Positions 1 to 5,792 are shown, counted from the first letter of the stretch. The stretch is 9,589 nt of DNA from Thermodesulfobacteriota bacterium (GCA_025454185.1 JALOOY010000023.1:1-9589); one strand, 5' to 3'. Notes: generated by a model not told the origin, from the letters alone. Program-made: numbers and translations.

Positions 1-89
1 GAACAGTATTAGCTTTTTAATTTAAATTAATTATAAGGGAGAGGGCTGATTAGTAAATAAGGTAAACTTGGTATTTCTTTGGTAGGGAT

Positions 90-110
90 CCCTTATTAAT
101 CTGATAAGGG
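90..110. repeat. Perfect 7-bp inverted repeat
   Basis: CCCTTAT and ATAAGGG face each other across a 7-base spacer. On the plus strand the right arm is followed by TTATTATTC, so it could act as a weak terminator for plus-strand transcripts. It could equally be an operator-like site. No function can be assigned from the sequence alone. Confidence 0.4.
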
Positions 111-134
111 TTATTATTCTGCTTGGATGAAAAC

Positions 135-174
135 CAGGTCACCCCTCCGGTTTCCTCCAAGCCGGCGTAACCTG
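135..174 (-). terminator. Hairpin downstream of the amidohydrolase-like gene
   Basis: In minus-strand RNA, CAGGUUAC pairs with GUGACCUG (8 bp with one G-U), stacked through a small internal loop on a CCGG/CCGG stem. The next bases are GGUUUUCAUC, a short U-rich run. It begins about 27 nt after the stop of the minus-strand gene at 202. This fits a weak intrinsic terminator, but the U tract is short. Confidence 0.35.
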
Positions 175-201
175 CCGCGCTTCGTTAACTGGTTGCCATG
201 A

Positions 202-1146
202 TTAAATATTTTTTCTGATCAGTCCTTCGATCACTTTTGAATCTACCCATCCCCTATGAAGTGCCTGGGCGAAGGCCGCCTCGTTCCGAATGTCCAGGTC
301 CGGGATGCTGGTCGGCGTGCCCGTTCCCAGGCGAACGGGGACCCCGGCCTGCAGGAATTTCTCCAGCGGCATGCGTCCGCAGGACAGCCGCTCATTGGAG
401 CGGGGGCAGTGGACCACCGAGCAGCCTTTGCGGGCGATCAGGTCGATCTCGTCGTCGGTGAGATCCACGGCGTGGACGAGGATGGGGCGGGCATCCAGGA
501 CACCCAGGGAGTCGAGAAAGGGAATGGGGCGTTGGCCCGGGATATGGTCGGGCCAGGCCCGCTTCAGCCGGGCCATGCAACGGTAAAGAGGGGAGATCGA
601 AGCGATCTGCCCGGAGGTCAGCAGTTCGGTCTCGGCCGGGGATTCGGCCACGCGGATGCCGAGGGGAATGCCTTCCCGCAGGCTCCAGACCGCCCCTTCC
701 CGCAGCAGGTCCGGGTGGCAGGAATAGGGGGCGTGCAGGAAAAGGCCGGCTTCGAAACGCCGGCCCCGGTGGCGCTGCCGGATGAAGCGGATATGTTCCT
801 GCACCAGGCGGAGCCGGGACCGGGCCTTCTTGATCCCCAGACCCCTGACCTCCAGGAAAATTATCCCTTCCAGGCCGCTGCCGAGCAGGGGGGTGACACT
901 GGCCCCGGTGGCCGTTATGTCCCAGACATGGGTGGTGCCGGATTTTTTCAGCTCCCGGATCCCCTGCAGCACGCCGAAGTGTATGCGGGTCGGGATGAGC
1001 CGGAAACGGTTCCAGCTCATGCGGCCGACCCAGGAGGTGAAGGGGACGGGTTCCGAGGGACACAGGTGGGACAGCCCGGCCAATTCAAGCTGGGTATGGG
1101 CGTTCAAAAGAAAGGGTTTGGCTTCCATGGGATCAGGGTGTCTCAC
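202..1146 (-). CDS. Degenerate amidohydrolase-family protein (SAH/aminofutalosine deaminase-like), N-terminally short
   Basis: The 314-residue product follows the TIM-barrel amidohydrolase pattern of the chlorohydrolase/SAH-deaminase/aminofutalosine-deaminase group. Recognisable blocks are NAHTQLEL (residues 15-22), LHAPYSCHPDLL (137-148), RVAESPAE (165-172), ILVHAVDLTDDEI (222-234), VVHCPRSN (244-251) and VRLGTGTPTS (271-280). Active members use HxH, a His before the E of HxxE, a later His and an Asp as metal ligands. Here H17, E168 and H225 remain, but the second His of HxH is Q19, the HxxE His is R165, and the Asp of the usual GTDS is G276, so metal catalysis looks lost. The N-terminal beta-sandwich half-domain (usually some 50 residues before HxH) is missing. 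An in-frame TGA lies upstream, so GTG at 1146 or ATG at 1128 is the start; neither has a clear ribosome binding site. It is either a decaying gene or a pseudoenzyme. Confidence 0.75.
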   Translation of the reverse strand: MRHPDPMEAKPFLLNAHTQLELAGLSHLCPSEPVPFTSWVGRMSWNRFRLIPTRIHFGVLQGIRELKKSGTTHVWDITATGASVTPLLGSGLEGIIFLEVRGLGIKKARSRLRLVQEHIRFIRQRHRGRRFEAGLFLHAPYSCHPDLLREGAVWSLREGIPLGIRVAESPAETELLTSGQIASISPLYRCMARLKRAWPDHIPGQRPIPFLDSLGVLDARPILVHAVDLTDDEIDLIARKGCSVVHCPRSNERLSCGRMPLEKFLQAGVPVRLGTGTPTSIPDLDIRNEAAFAQALHRGWVDSKVIEGLIRKNI

Positions 1147-1187
1147 ATTAAATTGTAATTCGCGGGAGGACCCGGCGAAACTGGTTT

Positions 1188-1224
1188 GTCATTCCGGACG
1201 ACCGAAGGGAGATCCGGAATCCAG
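1188..1224. repeat. Short dispersed inverted repeat of the GTCATTCCGG...CCGGAATCCAG type
   Basis: ATTCCGGA (1191-1198) and TCCGGAAT (1213-1220) are perfect 8-bp arms around a 14-base centre, flanked by GTC and CCAG. The layout resembles the abundant intergenic repeats of the form GTCATTCC-N-GGAATCCAG (compare Neisseria dRS3). It sits about 40 bp upstream of the truncated amidohydrolase-like gene. A GGAATCCAG half also occurs at 8448-8456 next to another repeat. Confidence 0.6.
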
Positions 1225-1225
1225 G

Positions 1226-1285
1226 CATGAGAATTTTGCATTTAGCTCCTTCGCCGAACGCCGACCGGTATTTTCGCGCTAAACC
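1226..1285. repeat. GCCGAAC-containing dispersed repeat, copy A
   Basis: This stretch matches 8494-8560 over almost its full length. Shared blocks are a catgagaatttt/cacgaaaatctc head, then AGCTCCTTCGCCGAACGCCGA versus GGCTCCTTCGCCGAACGCCGA, then GGTATTT and CGCGCTAAACC versus CGTGCTAAACC. This copy has two GCCGAAC-like units where the other has three. It lies between the 6PGDH and amidohydrolase-like genes and encodes nothing convincing. Confidence 0.75.
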
Positions 1286-1339
1286 TCCATGGCCGCCTGC
1301 ACCTGGCCACCCACGAAGCATGAAAATGGCAGCAATAGG

Positions 1340-1368
1340 GCACAGCCCCGCGAGACGCGGGGCTGTGC
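1340..1368. repeat. Perfect 13-bp palindrome with 3-base loop (REP-like)
   Basis: GCACAGCCCCGCG and CGCGGGGCTGTGC are perfect inverted arms around AGA. It is GC-rich and lies about 50 bp downstream of the 6PGDH stop codon. Neither strand has a T run after the stem, so it does not look like a standard intrinsic terminator. A REP-type extragenic hairpin that stabilises or ends the upstream mRNA is the simplest reading. Confidence 0.7.
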
Positions 1369-1378
1369 TACATTCCGA

Positions 1379-1414
1379 AATTCGATGTTGGATGTTGGAT
1401 GTTGGACGTTCGTC
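1379..1414 (+). repeat. GATGTTG 7-mer array, copy 1
   Basis: AATTCG is followed by three tandem GATGTTG units and a degenerate tail GACGTTCGTC. The array ends two bases before the 6PGDH stop codon (1417-1419). Related arrays lie at 5793-5840 (inverted) and 6078-6126 (same direction). ATTCCG precedes AATTCG here and in the inverted copy, so the consensus extends beyond the array. Confidence 0.8.
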
Positions 1415-1416
1415 TT

Positions 1417-2334
1417 TTATCCTGCCCCTTCTTTGTTTTCCCGAACGGCATGGCCGCCGAATTCCCGGCGCAGGGCCGCCACCAGCCGGTCGGAGAAGGA
1501 GTCCGTCTCCCGGGAGCGAAAACGGGCCATCAGGGAGAGGGCGATAACCGGGGCGGGAACGCCGGTTTCCAGGGCCTGAGCCACGGTCCAGCGGCCTTCT
1601 CCGGAATCCTCCACGATCCCCCGGAGGCCGGTGAGTCTGCCGTCCCCGGTAAAGGCCGCCTCCGCCAGTTCCAGCAGCCAGGAGCGGATCACGCTGCCCC
1701 GGTTCCAGAGGTGGGCCACCTCCTGATAGTTCAGGTTTTCGGCGTAAGGAGAGGCCTCCAGGATCTGGAACCCCTCGCCGTAGGCCTGCATCAGGGCGTA
1801 CTCGATTCCGTTGTGGACCATCTTGACAAAATGGCCGGCCCCCGTGGGCCCGCAGTATAGATAGCCCTCCGCCGGCGCCAGGGTTTCAAACAACGGTTCA
1901 GCCTGGTCAAAGGCCTCCCGCGGTCCGCCGATCATCAGGCAATAGCCGGCTTTAAGCCCCCAGATGCCGCCGCTCACTCCGGCATCCAGGAATTGGATCT
2001 TTTTTTCGGCCAGAAAGGCTGCACGGCGCAAGTCGTCCTTATAAAAGGTGTTCCCGCCCTCGATGATCAGGTCACCCGGAGCGAGCAGGTCCTTCAGAGC
2101 CGTCAGGTGATCGTCCACGGCCGATCCGGCGGGCAGCATGATCCACAGCACCCGCGGGGCCGGAAGTTGTTCCACCACCTCCCGGAGGGAGTAGGCGGGC
2201 AGACCCCCCTCCCCGGCCAGTTCCTCCGCCTTTTGAGGGGTCCGGTTATAGGCCACCACATCGTGGCCGCCCCGCAGGAGCCGCCGGGCCATGTTCAGGC
2301 CCATCCGGCCCAAACCGATCATGGCAAGTCTCAT
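1417..2334 (-). CDS. gnd: 6-phosphogluconate dehydrogenase, decarboxylating, short type
   Basis: A cytoplasmic enzyme expected to oxidise and decarboxylate 6-phosphogluconate to ribulose 5-phosphate with a nicotinamide cofactor. The 305-residue length fits the short 6PGDH form rather than the ~470-residue classical one. Seen: the Rossmann GLGRMG at residues 7-12, YNRT at 29-32, IEGGNT at 91-96, SGG at 121-123 (substrate loop), and GHFVKMVHNGIEY at 167-179. In that last block K171, H174, N175 and E178 match the catalytic Lys, His, Asn and Glu of the family. NRT after the second strand is what NADP-using 6PGDHs carry, so NADP use is possible although many short forms prefer NAD; this is inference. 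ATG at 2334 is preceded by GGAAGGA at suitable spacing and by a strong promoter. No other pentose-phosphate gene is adjacent. The stop lies next to a GATGTTG repeat array. Confidence 0.93.
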   Translation of the reverse strand: MRLAMIGLGRMGLNMARRLLRGGHDVVAYNRTPQKAEELAGEGGLPAYSLREVVEQLPAPRVLWIMLPAGSAVDDHLTALKDLLAPGDLIIEGGNTFYKDDLRRAAFLAEKKIQFLDAGVSGGIWGLKAGYCLMIGGPREAFDQAEPLFETLAPAEGYLYCGPTGAGHFVKMVHNGIEYALMQAYGEGFQILEASPYAENLNYQEVAHLWNRGSVIRSWLLELAEAAFTGDGRLTGLRGIVEDSGEGRWTVAQALETGVPAPVIALSLMARFRSRETDSFSDRLVAALRREFGGHAVRENKEGAG

Positions 2335-2357
2335 GGGTTAATTCCTTCCCGGCACCT

Positions 2358-2386
2358 ATATTAATGGGTTGGGGAGAATAGGTCAA
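2358..2386 (-). promoter_or_regulatory. Sigma70-type promoter for the 6PGDH gene
   Basis: Read on the minus strand, TTGACC (2381-2386) and TAATAT (2358-2363) are separated by exactly 17 bases, and a run of nine T's precedes the -35 box like an UP element. The -10 box is about 24 bases from the ATG at 2334. This is the best promoter match in the window. Confidence 0.75.
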
Positions 2387-2543
2387 AAAAAAAGGGATAT
2401 TGGAGTTTAGGTCCTTGTGTGATATGTTTTTTTCATGATTCGCTGCAAAAGGATCTCGGAGGAAATCTTTCAAAGAATAGAAAGGTTGGTTGATCTTTTC
2501 CTGAGGGCTTCCAATATAATCTTTTCCTTATCTCTTCGGGGGG

Positions 2544-2793
2544 TTGGCGCGGGTTAAATCGAAGCCGCTGAGCGATGTCTACATCGCCTTGTATTTAAAA
2601 AACTCCAAAAGATTAAATTTTCTTTCTTTATACGGCATTGGTTGATCAGCGCCTGATCGCAAGAAGACTCGCCCAGTATGAAACCATTGATCCCGCGATC
2701 GTGGTCTCGATTCTTCATCGGAATCTGGGTGATTTCGAAAAGTACAAGAAGGCAATCATCAAATACGTGTCCTCACCGGAGACCGGGAAATAA
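2544..2793 (+). pseudogene. Possible frameshifted gene remnant of unknown family
   Basis: Two consecutive plus-strand frames look protein-like and abut near 2637-2642. The first, from about 2544, reads LARVKSKPLSDVYIALYLKN and continues to an in-frame TGA at about 2643. The second, from 2638, contains VDQRLIARRLAQYETIDPAI and ends KAIIKYVSSPETGK with a TAA at 2791-2793. A single base change near 2640 would join them into about 80 residues of charged, helix-rich protein. There is no convincing start codon or ribosome binding site, and it would be the only plus-strand gene in the window. The family is not recognised. It may be the 3' end of a decayed gene, or chance reading frame. Confidence 0.3.
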
Positions 2794-2850
2794 CTGCCTG
2801 CCGCCCTGGTCCAGCAGGTTATAAAAGCATTTATTAATCGTTTCAAGAGA

Positions 2851-2892
2851 CGAACTCGCAAAAAGCTTCGTCGCTTCACTCCTCGCAATGAC
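2851..2892 (-). repeat. GTCATTGCGAGG-type dispersed repeat fragment
   Basis: On the minus strand this reads GTCATTGCGAGGAGTGAAGC and continues GACGAAGC, followed by a TTTTTGCGAGTTCGTC tail. GTCATTGCGAG...GCGACGAAGC is a short repeat that recurs in intergenic DNA of many bacteria. Here it lies in the gene-poor spacer and overlaps no recognised coding region. Confidence 0.6.
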
Positions 2893-2969
2893 TGCCCTTA
2901 AGACTTTTTGGGAATCCATCCTACGAGACAGTTAATCGTAGCCGATTTTTTGGAGGGTTCCTATCCGCA

Positions 2970-3017
2970 GGTCCGGGGCCGGTCCGGAGATCCTCTAAAG
3001 GACGGGATCCCCGGACC
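2970..3017 (-). terminator. GC-rich hairpin after the phospholipase-like gene
   Basis: GGTCCGGAGATCC (2981-2993) pairs with GGATCCCCGGACC (3005-3017) with one mismatch, which becomes a G-U pair in minus-strand RNA. The loop is 11 bases. A further GGTCCGGGG at 2970-2978 offers an alternative partner for the right arm. The hairpin begins about 45 bases beyond the stop of the minus-strand gene at 3062. No T run follows, so termination would be atypical, or the hairpin may protect the 3' end. Confidence 0.45.
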
Positions 3018-3061
3018 GCTTACGTGATGGGGCTATCAACGCTTCGGCTTCCCGCATTTTT

Positions 3062-3967
3062 TCAGTGTTTGTCCGGGTTCTTTTTTCTATACGGACCTCC
3101 GCCCGGCGCATGGCAAGCGTGATCTGTGGCGATGAAGTGGATAGTATTCGTGACTGCCTGTAAATACGTATCCGCGCATACGGCCATGGCCGCCCCAAAA
3201 ATAGCGATCAATTCTTCTTTGGTCGCCGGGAAGCCGAAGAGCGCCTCGGACATTTCGGCGCCCAGGGCGGCCACGGCGTCGATATTTTGGGGATAGGGCA
3301 GGGCCAGGGCTTCGGCATAGCGCTTGATGATGGTCCGGAACCTCAGTTCCCCCATGGCCAGGGTGAGGAAATCCGTCCGGTGATCATCAAGCACCAAAAC
3401 GCGGGTCAGAAGGTTTCGGTCCAACCAGGACCTGTAGAGGGTGGCCTTGAGCAGTTTATCGCCGAGGGACTGGTCCACGTTGTTCTGCAAAAGCAGGTCC
3501 ACGGCCATCTCGATGGCGATGTGAGCCATAAGGTCGGGCAGAGGACTCTGGCCGTGAGCCGCGAGAAATTCATTCAAGGCCGTGACCATGGCGGGGACGT
3601 AGCCGGTGCCCCCCTCATCCAGCGGGTCCACAAAATGGGCATAGAGGTCCGCCCCGCAGATCTCGCCGTGGGAGCGCCAGCCGACGGCGAAGAGTTTCTG
3701 CGTCAACACGCAAGCATACGGAGTAAGGTCCGAATAGGTCTGGTGGGTATCCTCGTACGCGGTCTCCCACTTGGTTGGGTCGGCCAAATAAAGGTCGATA
3801 TCGGGGGCGATGCTCCCGTAGGCCAGGTCCAGGGACCAGGCGTACCGAGGATAAACACGGTCGGTGATGTAGATGTGCGTCGCCGAGCTGAAGGCCTGAA
3901 CCTCTGAAGCCCCGAGGATTGCGATGGCCAGTGCCACCAGGCAAGGAATGAGGGGATCTCTTTTCAT
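3062..3967 (-). CDS. Putative secreted zinc-dependent phospholipase C-like protein
   Basis: The 301-residue product begins with a basic residue pair, a hydrophobic stretch and ...SEVQA|FSS, a standard Sec signal peptide with likely cleavage after A25; no lipobox is seen. The rest resembles the zinc-dependent phospholipase C family (S1/P1-like all-alpha fold). ATHIYI at residues 29-34 supplies H31, APDID at 54-58 supplies D56, then come H75 in DTHQTY, H100, ADLYAH at 106-111 (D107, H111) and AHIAIE at 148-153 (H149-x3-E153). This order of His, Asp, His, His, D-x3-H and H-x3-E matches the tri-zinc ligand layout of that family, with a three-residue stretch between H100 and D107. It may hydrolyse phospholipids or another phosphoester outside the cytoplasm. 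ATG at 3967 was chosen because AGGAGG sits 6-7 bases upstream and the signal peptide starts there; a longer GTG-started frame to 4105 runs through a hairpin. Family assignment is moderately sure, substrate unknown. Confidence 0.72.
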   Translation of the reverse strand: MKRDPLIPCLVALAIAILGASEVQAFSSATHIYITDRVYPRYAWSLDLAYGSIAPDIDLYLADPTKWETAYEDTHQTYSDLTPYACVLTQKLFAVGWRSHGEICGADLYAHFVDPLDEGGTGYVPAMVTALNEFLAAHGQSPLPDLMAHIAIEMAVDLLLQNNVDQSLGDKLLKATLYRSWLDRNLLTRVLVLDDHRTDFLTLAMGELRFRTIIKRYAEALALPYPQNIDAVAALGAEMSEALFGFPATKEELIAIFGAAMAVCADTYLQAVTNTIHFIATDHACHAPGGGPYRKKNPDKH

Positions 3968-4072
3968 TTTCTGCCTCCTTTCATGTTCATGTGCTGCCTT
4001 TTCCGGATCGATCAGGCCGGTAAGGGTTGTATGATATAAAGTCTCCGGTGCCCCCTGTCCGCGAATAAGAAA

Positions 4073-4114
4073 GGCCGGGTCGTACAAGGGGCATCCTCCT
4101 TGCACAACCCGGCC
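4073..4114 (-). promoter_or_regulatory. Strong leader hairpin, possible attenuator
   Basis: Two 19-base arms (4073-4091 and 4096-4114) enclose a 4-base loop. In minus-strand RNA, 18 of 19 pairs form if two G-U wobbles are allowed, with one mismatch next to the loop. The base of the stem is GGCCGGGU/ACCCGGCC and is followed by UUUCUUAUU, which resembles an intrinsic terminator with an interrupted U tract. An AGGAGG lies in the apical part. It is about 105 nt upstream of the phospholipase-like start codon, inside the predicted leader, so it may attenuate transcription. Confidence 0.55.
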
Positions 4115-4244
4115 CTGTCTGAAAATTCAATCCCACTGCCGCAACCCCCCTCGATGGAATGGTTTTGCCAAAGGGAATAAGCCAATTAAATTGTAGACGT
4201 ATTTTTAGGTGGGGTTTACCATAATTTAATCAATGGTGTCTTGA

Positions 4245-4272
4245 AATGTATCAAAAAAATTTAAATTGTCAA
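4245..4272 (-). promoter_or_regulatory. Sigma70-type promoter for the phospholipase-like gene
   Basis: On the minus strand a consensus TTGACA (4267-4272) is followed after 16 bases by TACATT (4245-4250). The predicted transcript would start near 4238 and carry a leader of about 270 nt. The -10 box is imperfect (4 of 6). Confidence 0.5.
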
Positions 4273-4285
4273 TCAGAAATCATAA

Positions 4286-4299
4286 AGAGGCTTTCCTCT
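4286..4299 (-). terminator. Weak hairpin after the flavoprotein reductase gene
   Basis: In minus-strand RNA AGAGG pairs with CCUCU across AAAG, starting a few bases after the TAA stop, followed by UUAUGAUUUCUGAUU. The stem is only 5 bp and the tail is U-rich but broken, so any termination would be inefficient. Confidence 0.25.
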
Positions 4300-4301
4300 A
4301 A

Positions 4302-5750
4302 TTATCCGCAGGCCCGCCCCCTCAGGTTGAAAAAGAACTTGAGCCCCTTGCGCACCCGCTCCGAAAAGATTTTCGGCGAGAGGTAGGCGCCGGCCACGCG
4401 CTTGTTGATCTCGCCCAAAGTAGGGTAGGGATGAACCGCGGAGGCCAGGGTGGAGAGCCGGACTTTCCCGTTCAGGACCGCCACCCATTCATTGAGCAGT
4501 TCCCCGGCCCGCGGACCCAGTATTTGAACCCCGAGTGGTTTCTCGTGCCTGTCCAAAAGCAGCTTTATTTTTCCCGTCTGCTCTCCCTCGGCCAGGCTCC
4601 GGTCGTTGCGACTGAAGGGTTCGGTGAAGACCGTGTACTCCAAGCCTGCCTCCCGGGCGCCCTTTTCATTCAGGCCGATGCCGGCCAGCTCCGGGTCGGT
4701 GTAGGTACACCAGGGCATCCAGGTATAGTCAGCCTTTCGCGGCAGATGGAAAATCGCGTTGGCGATCACGATGCCGCCTTCATAGCCCGCCGCATGGGTA
4801 AACTGAAAGGCCCCGGTCACGTCGCCGGCGCCGTAAATGTGTTTTTGCGCGGTGCGCAGGCGCTGATCCAACTGCAACCCTTTCCGGTCGACGGCTATCC
4901 CAATTCCTTCCAGGCCCAGCCCGCCGATATTGGCTTCCCGTCCCAGAGCGACCAGGATTTGATCGGTTACCAGGGGAGTTTCCCGGCCGGCTTCGTCCCG
5001 AAGCTGTAATTCCCTTTGATGCCCCAGGTCCCGGATGGACGTGACCGCGGTGTTCAGGTAGAAAGCTACCCCTTCGGAAGCCAGGGCGTGCTGCACCGCG
5101 TCGGCCAGGTCCTTGTCTTCTTTACTGAGGATCTGTCCGCTGCGCTGGACCACGGAAACCCTCGTCCCGAGACGACAGAAGGCCTGGGCCATTTCTATGG
5201 CCACAGGGCCGGCGCCCAGGATAACCACAGAGGCCGGCAGATGGTCCAGATAGAAGATCTCCCGGTTGGTGAGGTAGGGGGTCCGATCCAGACCCGGCAA
5301 AGGGGGAATCGCCGGGGAAGACCCGCTGGCAATGACCCAGTTTTTGGACGAAACGATGGAGCCGTTCAGCCTGACGGCGTGTTCGTCCACAAAAATAGGT
5401 TGTCCGAATTCCACTTTGGCGCCCAGGCCGCAGAACCTTTCCACGGAGTCGTGGTGCTGGATGTCGGCGATCACCGATCGGATCCGTTCCCGAACCAGGC
5501 TGAAATCGACGGGCACCAATTCCGGTGCCGGAAGCCCGTAGGCCCGGGCGTTCTTCATGGTGTGATAGGCCCGGGCGGTGCGGATAAGCGTCTTGCTGGG
5601 CACGCAGCCGTAGTGCAGACAGTCGCCCCCCAGGTGTTGTTCCTTTTCTACCAGCAGGGTCCGGGCGCCCAACTGAGCGGCGCCGGCCGCCACGGTGAGG
5701 CCCGCCGAACCGCCGCCGATGATGCCGAGGTCATAGTCGTAAGAGGGCAT
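4302..5750 (-). CDS. MerA/Lpd-like FAD-dependent disulfide oxidoreductase
   Basis: The 482-residue product is a class I pyridine-nucleotide-disulfide oxidoreductase. Seen: FAD-binding GIIGGGSAG (residues 9-17), redox pair C44 and C49 in GGDCLHYGCVPSK (41-53), NAD(P)-binding VILGAGPVAIE (176-186), the second FAD motif IYGAGDVTG (305-313), and the dimerisation domain with HPYPTLGE (440-447). In dihydrolipoamide dehydrogenase the residue five before the Glu is the catalytic His; here it is Y442. Mercuric reductases also carry Tyr at that place. The paired C-terminal cysteines of MerA are absent, although a single C481 is next to last, and there is no N-terminal HMA domain. A metal, quinone or small disulfide substrate is more likely than dihydrolipoamide, because no 2-oxoacid dehydrogenase genes are near. 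ATG at 5750 has AAGGAG nine bases upstream. It is probably transcribed from its own promoter near 5974-6003. The family is sure; the substrate is not. Confidence 0.9.
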   Translation of the reverse strand: MPSYDYDLGIIGGGSAGLTVAAGAAQLGARTLLVEKEQHLGGDCLHYGCVPSKTLIRTARAYHTMKNARAYGLPAPELVPVDFSLVRERIRSVIADIQHHDSVERFCGLGAKVEFGQPIFVDEHAVRLNGSIVSSKNWVIASGSSPAIPPLPGLDRTPYLTNREIFYLDHLPASVVILGAGPVAIEMAQAFCRLGTRVSVVQRSGQILSKEDKDLADAVQHALASEGVAFYLNTAVTSIRDLGHQRELQLRDEAGRETPLVTDQILVALGREANIGGLGLEGIGIAVDRKGLQLDQRLRTAQKHIYGAGDVTGAFQFTHAAGYEGGIVIANAIFHLPRKADYTWMPWCTYTDPELAGIGLNEKGAREAGLEYTVFTEPFSRNDRSLAEGEQTGKIKLLLDRHEKPLGVQILGPRAGELLNEWVAVLNGKVRLSTLASAVHPYPTLGEINKRVAGAYLSPKIFSERVRKGLKFFFNLRGRACG

Positions 5751-5792
5751 GGTTATGGTCTCCTTCGGGGATAGGAGAAAAAATTAAATAAA

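Larger units (their letters stand above)
1..201. other. AT-rich gene-free left edge
   Basis: No coding region could be supported here. The first 130 bases are strongly AT-rich compared with the GC-rich genes around them. The stretch lies downstream of the minus-strand amidohydrolase-like gene. It holds two inverted repeats, listed separately. No tRNA-like cloverleaf or known riboswitch core was recognised on either strand. Confidence 0.6.
2387..3061. other. Gene-poor spacer between the phospholipase-like and 6PGDH genes
   Basis: About 675 bases without a confident gene. From right to left it holds a GC-rich hairpin just after the phospholipase-like gene, a fragment of a GTCATTGCGAGG-type repeat, and a possible frameshifted coding remnant on the plus strand. 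The part from 2387 to about 2540 is AT-rich. Apart from the -35-proximal T run, nothing was recognised there. Confidence 0.6.
3968..4301 (-). other. Spacer holding the promoter and long leader of the phospholipase-like gene
   Basis: About 330 bases between the flavoprotein reductase stop and the phospholipase-like start. It contains a weak hairpin just after the reductase stop, a TTGACA promoter, a minus-strand leader of about 270 nt, and a 42-nt hairpin in that leader. A smaller ACCAT/ATGGT stem lies near the predicted transcript start (about 4210-4231). No known riboswitch class was recognised and no separate gene is supported. Confidence 0.6.

Noticed and set aside
130..200. Possible tRNA or c-di-GMP riboswitch at the left edge
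   Set aside because: The paired segments do not form a cloverleaf, there is no TTCGANNC-like T loop, and the conserved GEMM core bases are not present on either strand.
256..1158. Long plus-strand open frame of about 300 codons
   Set aside because: It is antisense to the amidohydrolase-like gene, which has clear family motifs. The plus-strand translation is Gly/Gln/Asp-rich with no recognisable domain, as expected from the opposite strand of GC-rich coding DNA.
2246..2473. Minus-strand frame of 75 codons overlapping the 6PGDH start
   Set aside because: It covers the strong 6PGDH promoter and overlaps the real gene out of frame; the translation is low-complexity at its C-terminus.
2995..3198. 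Minus-strand frame of 67 codons at the phospholipase-like 3' end
   Set aside because: It overlaps the real gene in another frame and extends into the terminator-like hairpin; no motif is present.
3968..4105. N-terminal extension of the phospholipase-like protein from a GTG at 4105
   Set aside because: The extension starts inside the 42-nt hairpin and would bury the signal peptide. The ATG at 3967 has a near-ideal AGGAGG and begins exactly at the signal peptide.
4115..4240. Known riboswitch in the phospholipase-like leader
   Set aside because: No conserved core of the common classes (c-di-GMP, cobalamin, TPP, SAM, fluoride, ykkC) was recognised; only generic stems were seen, so the leader was left as a possible unclassified element.
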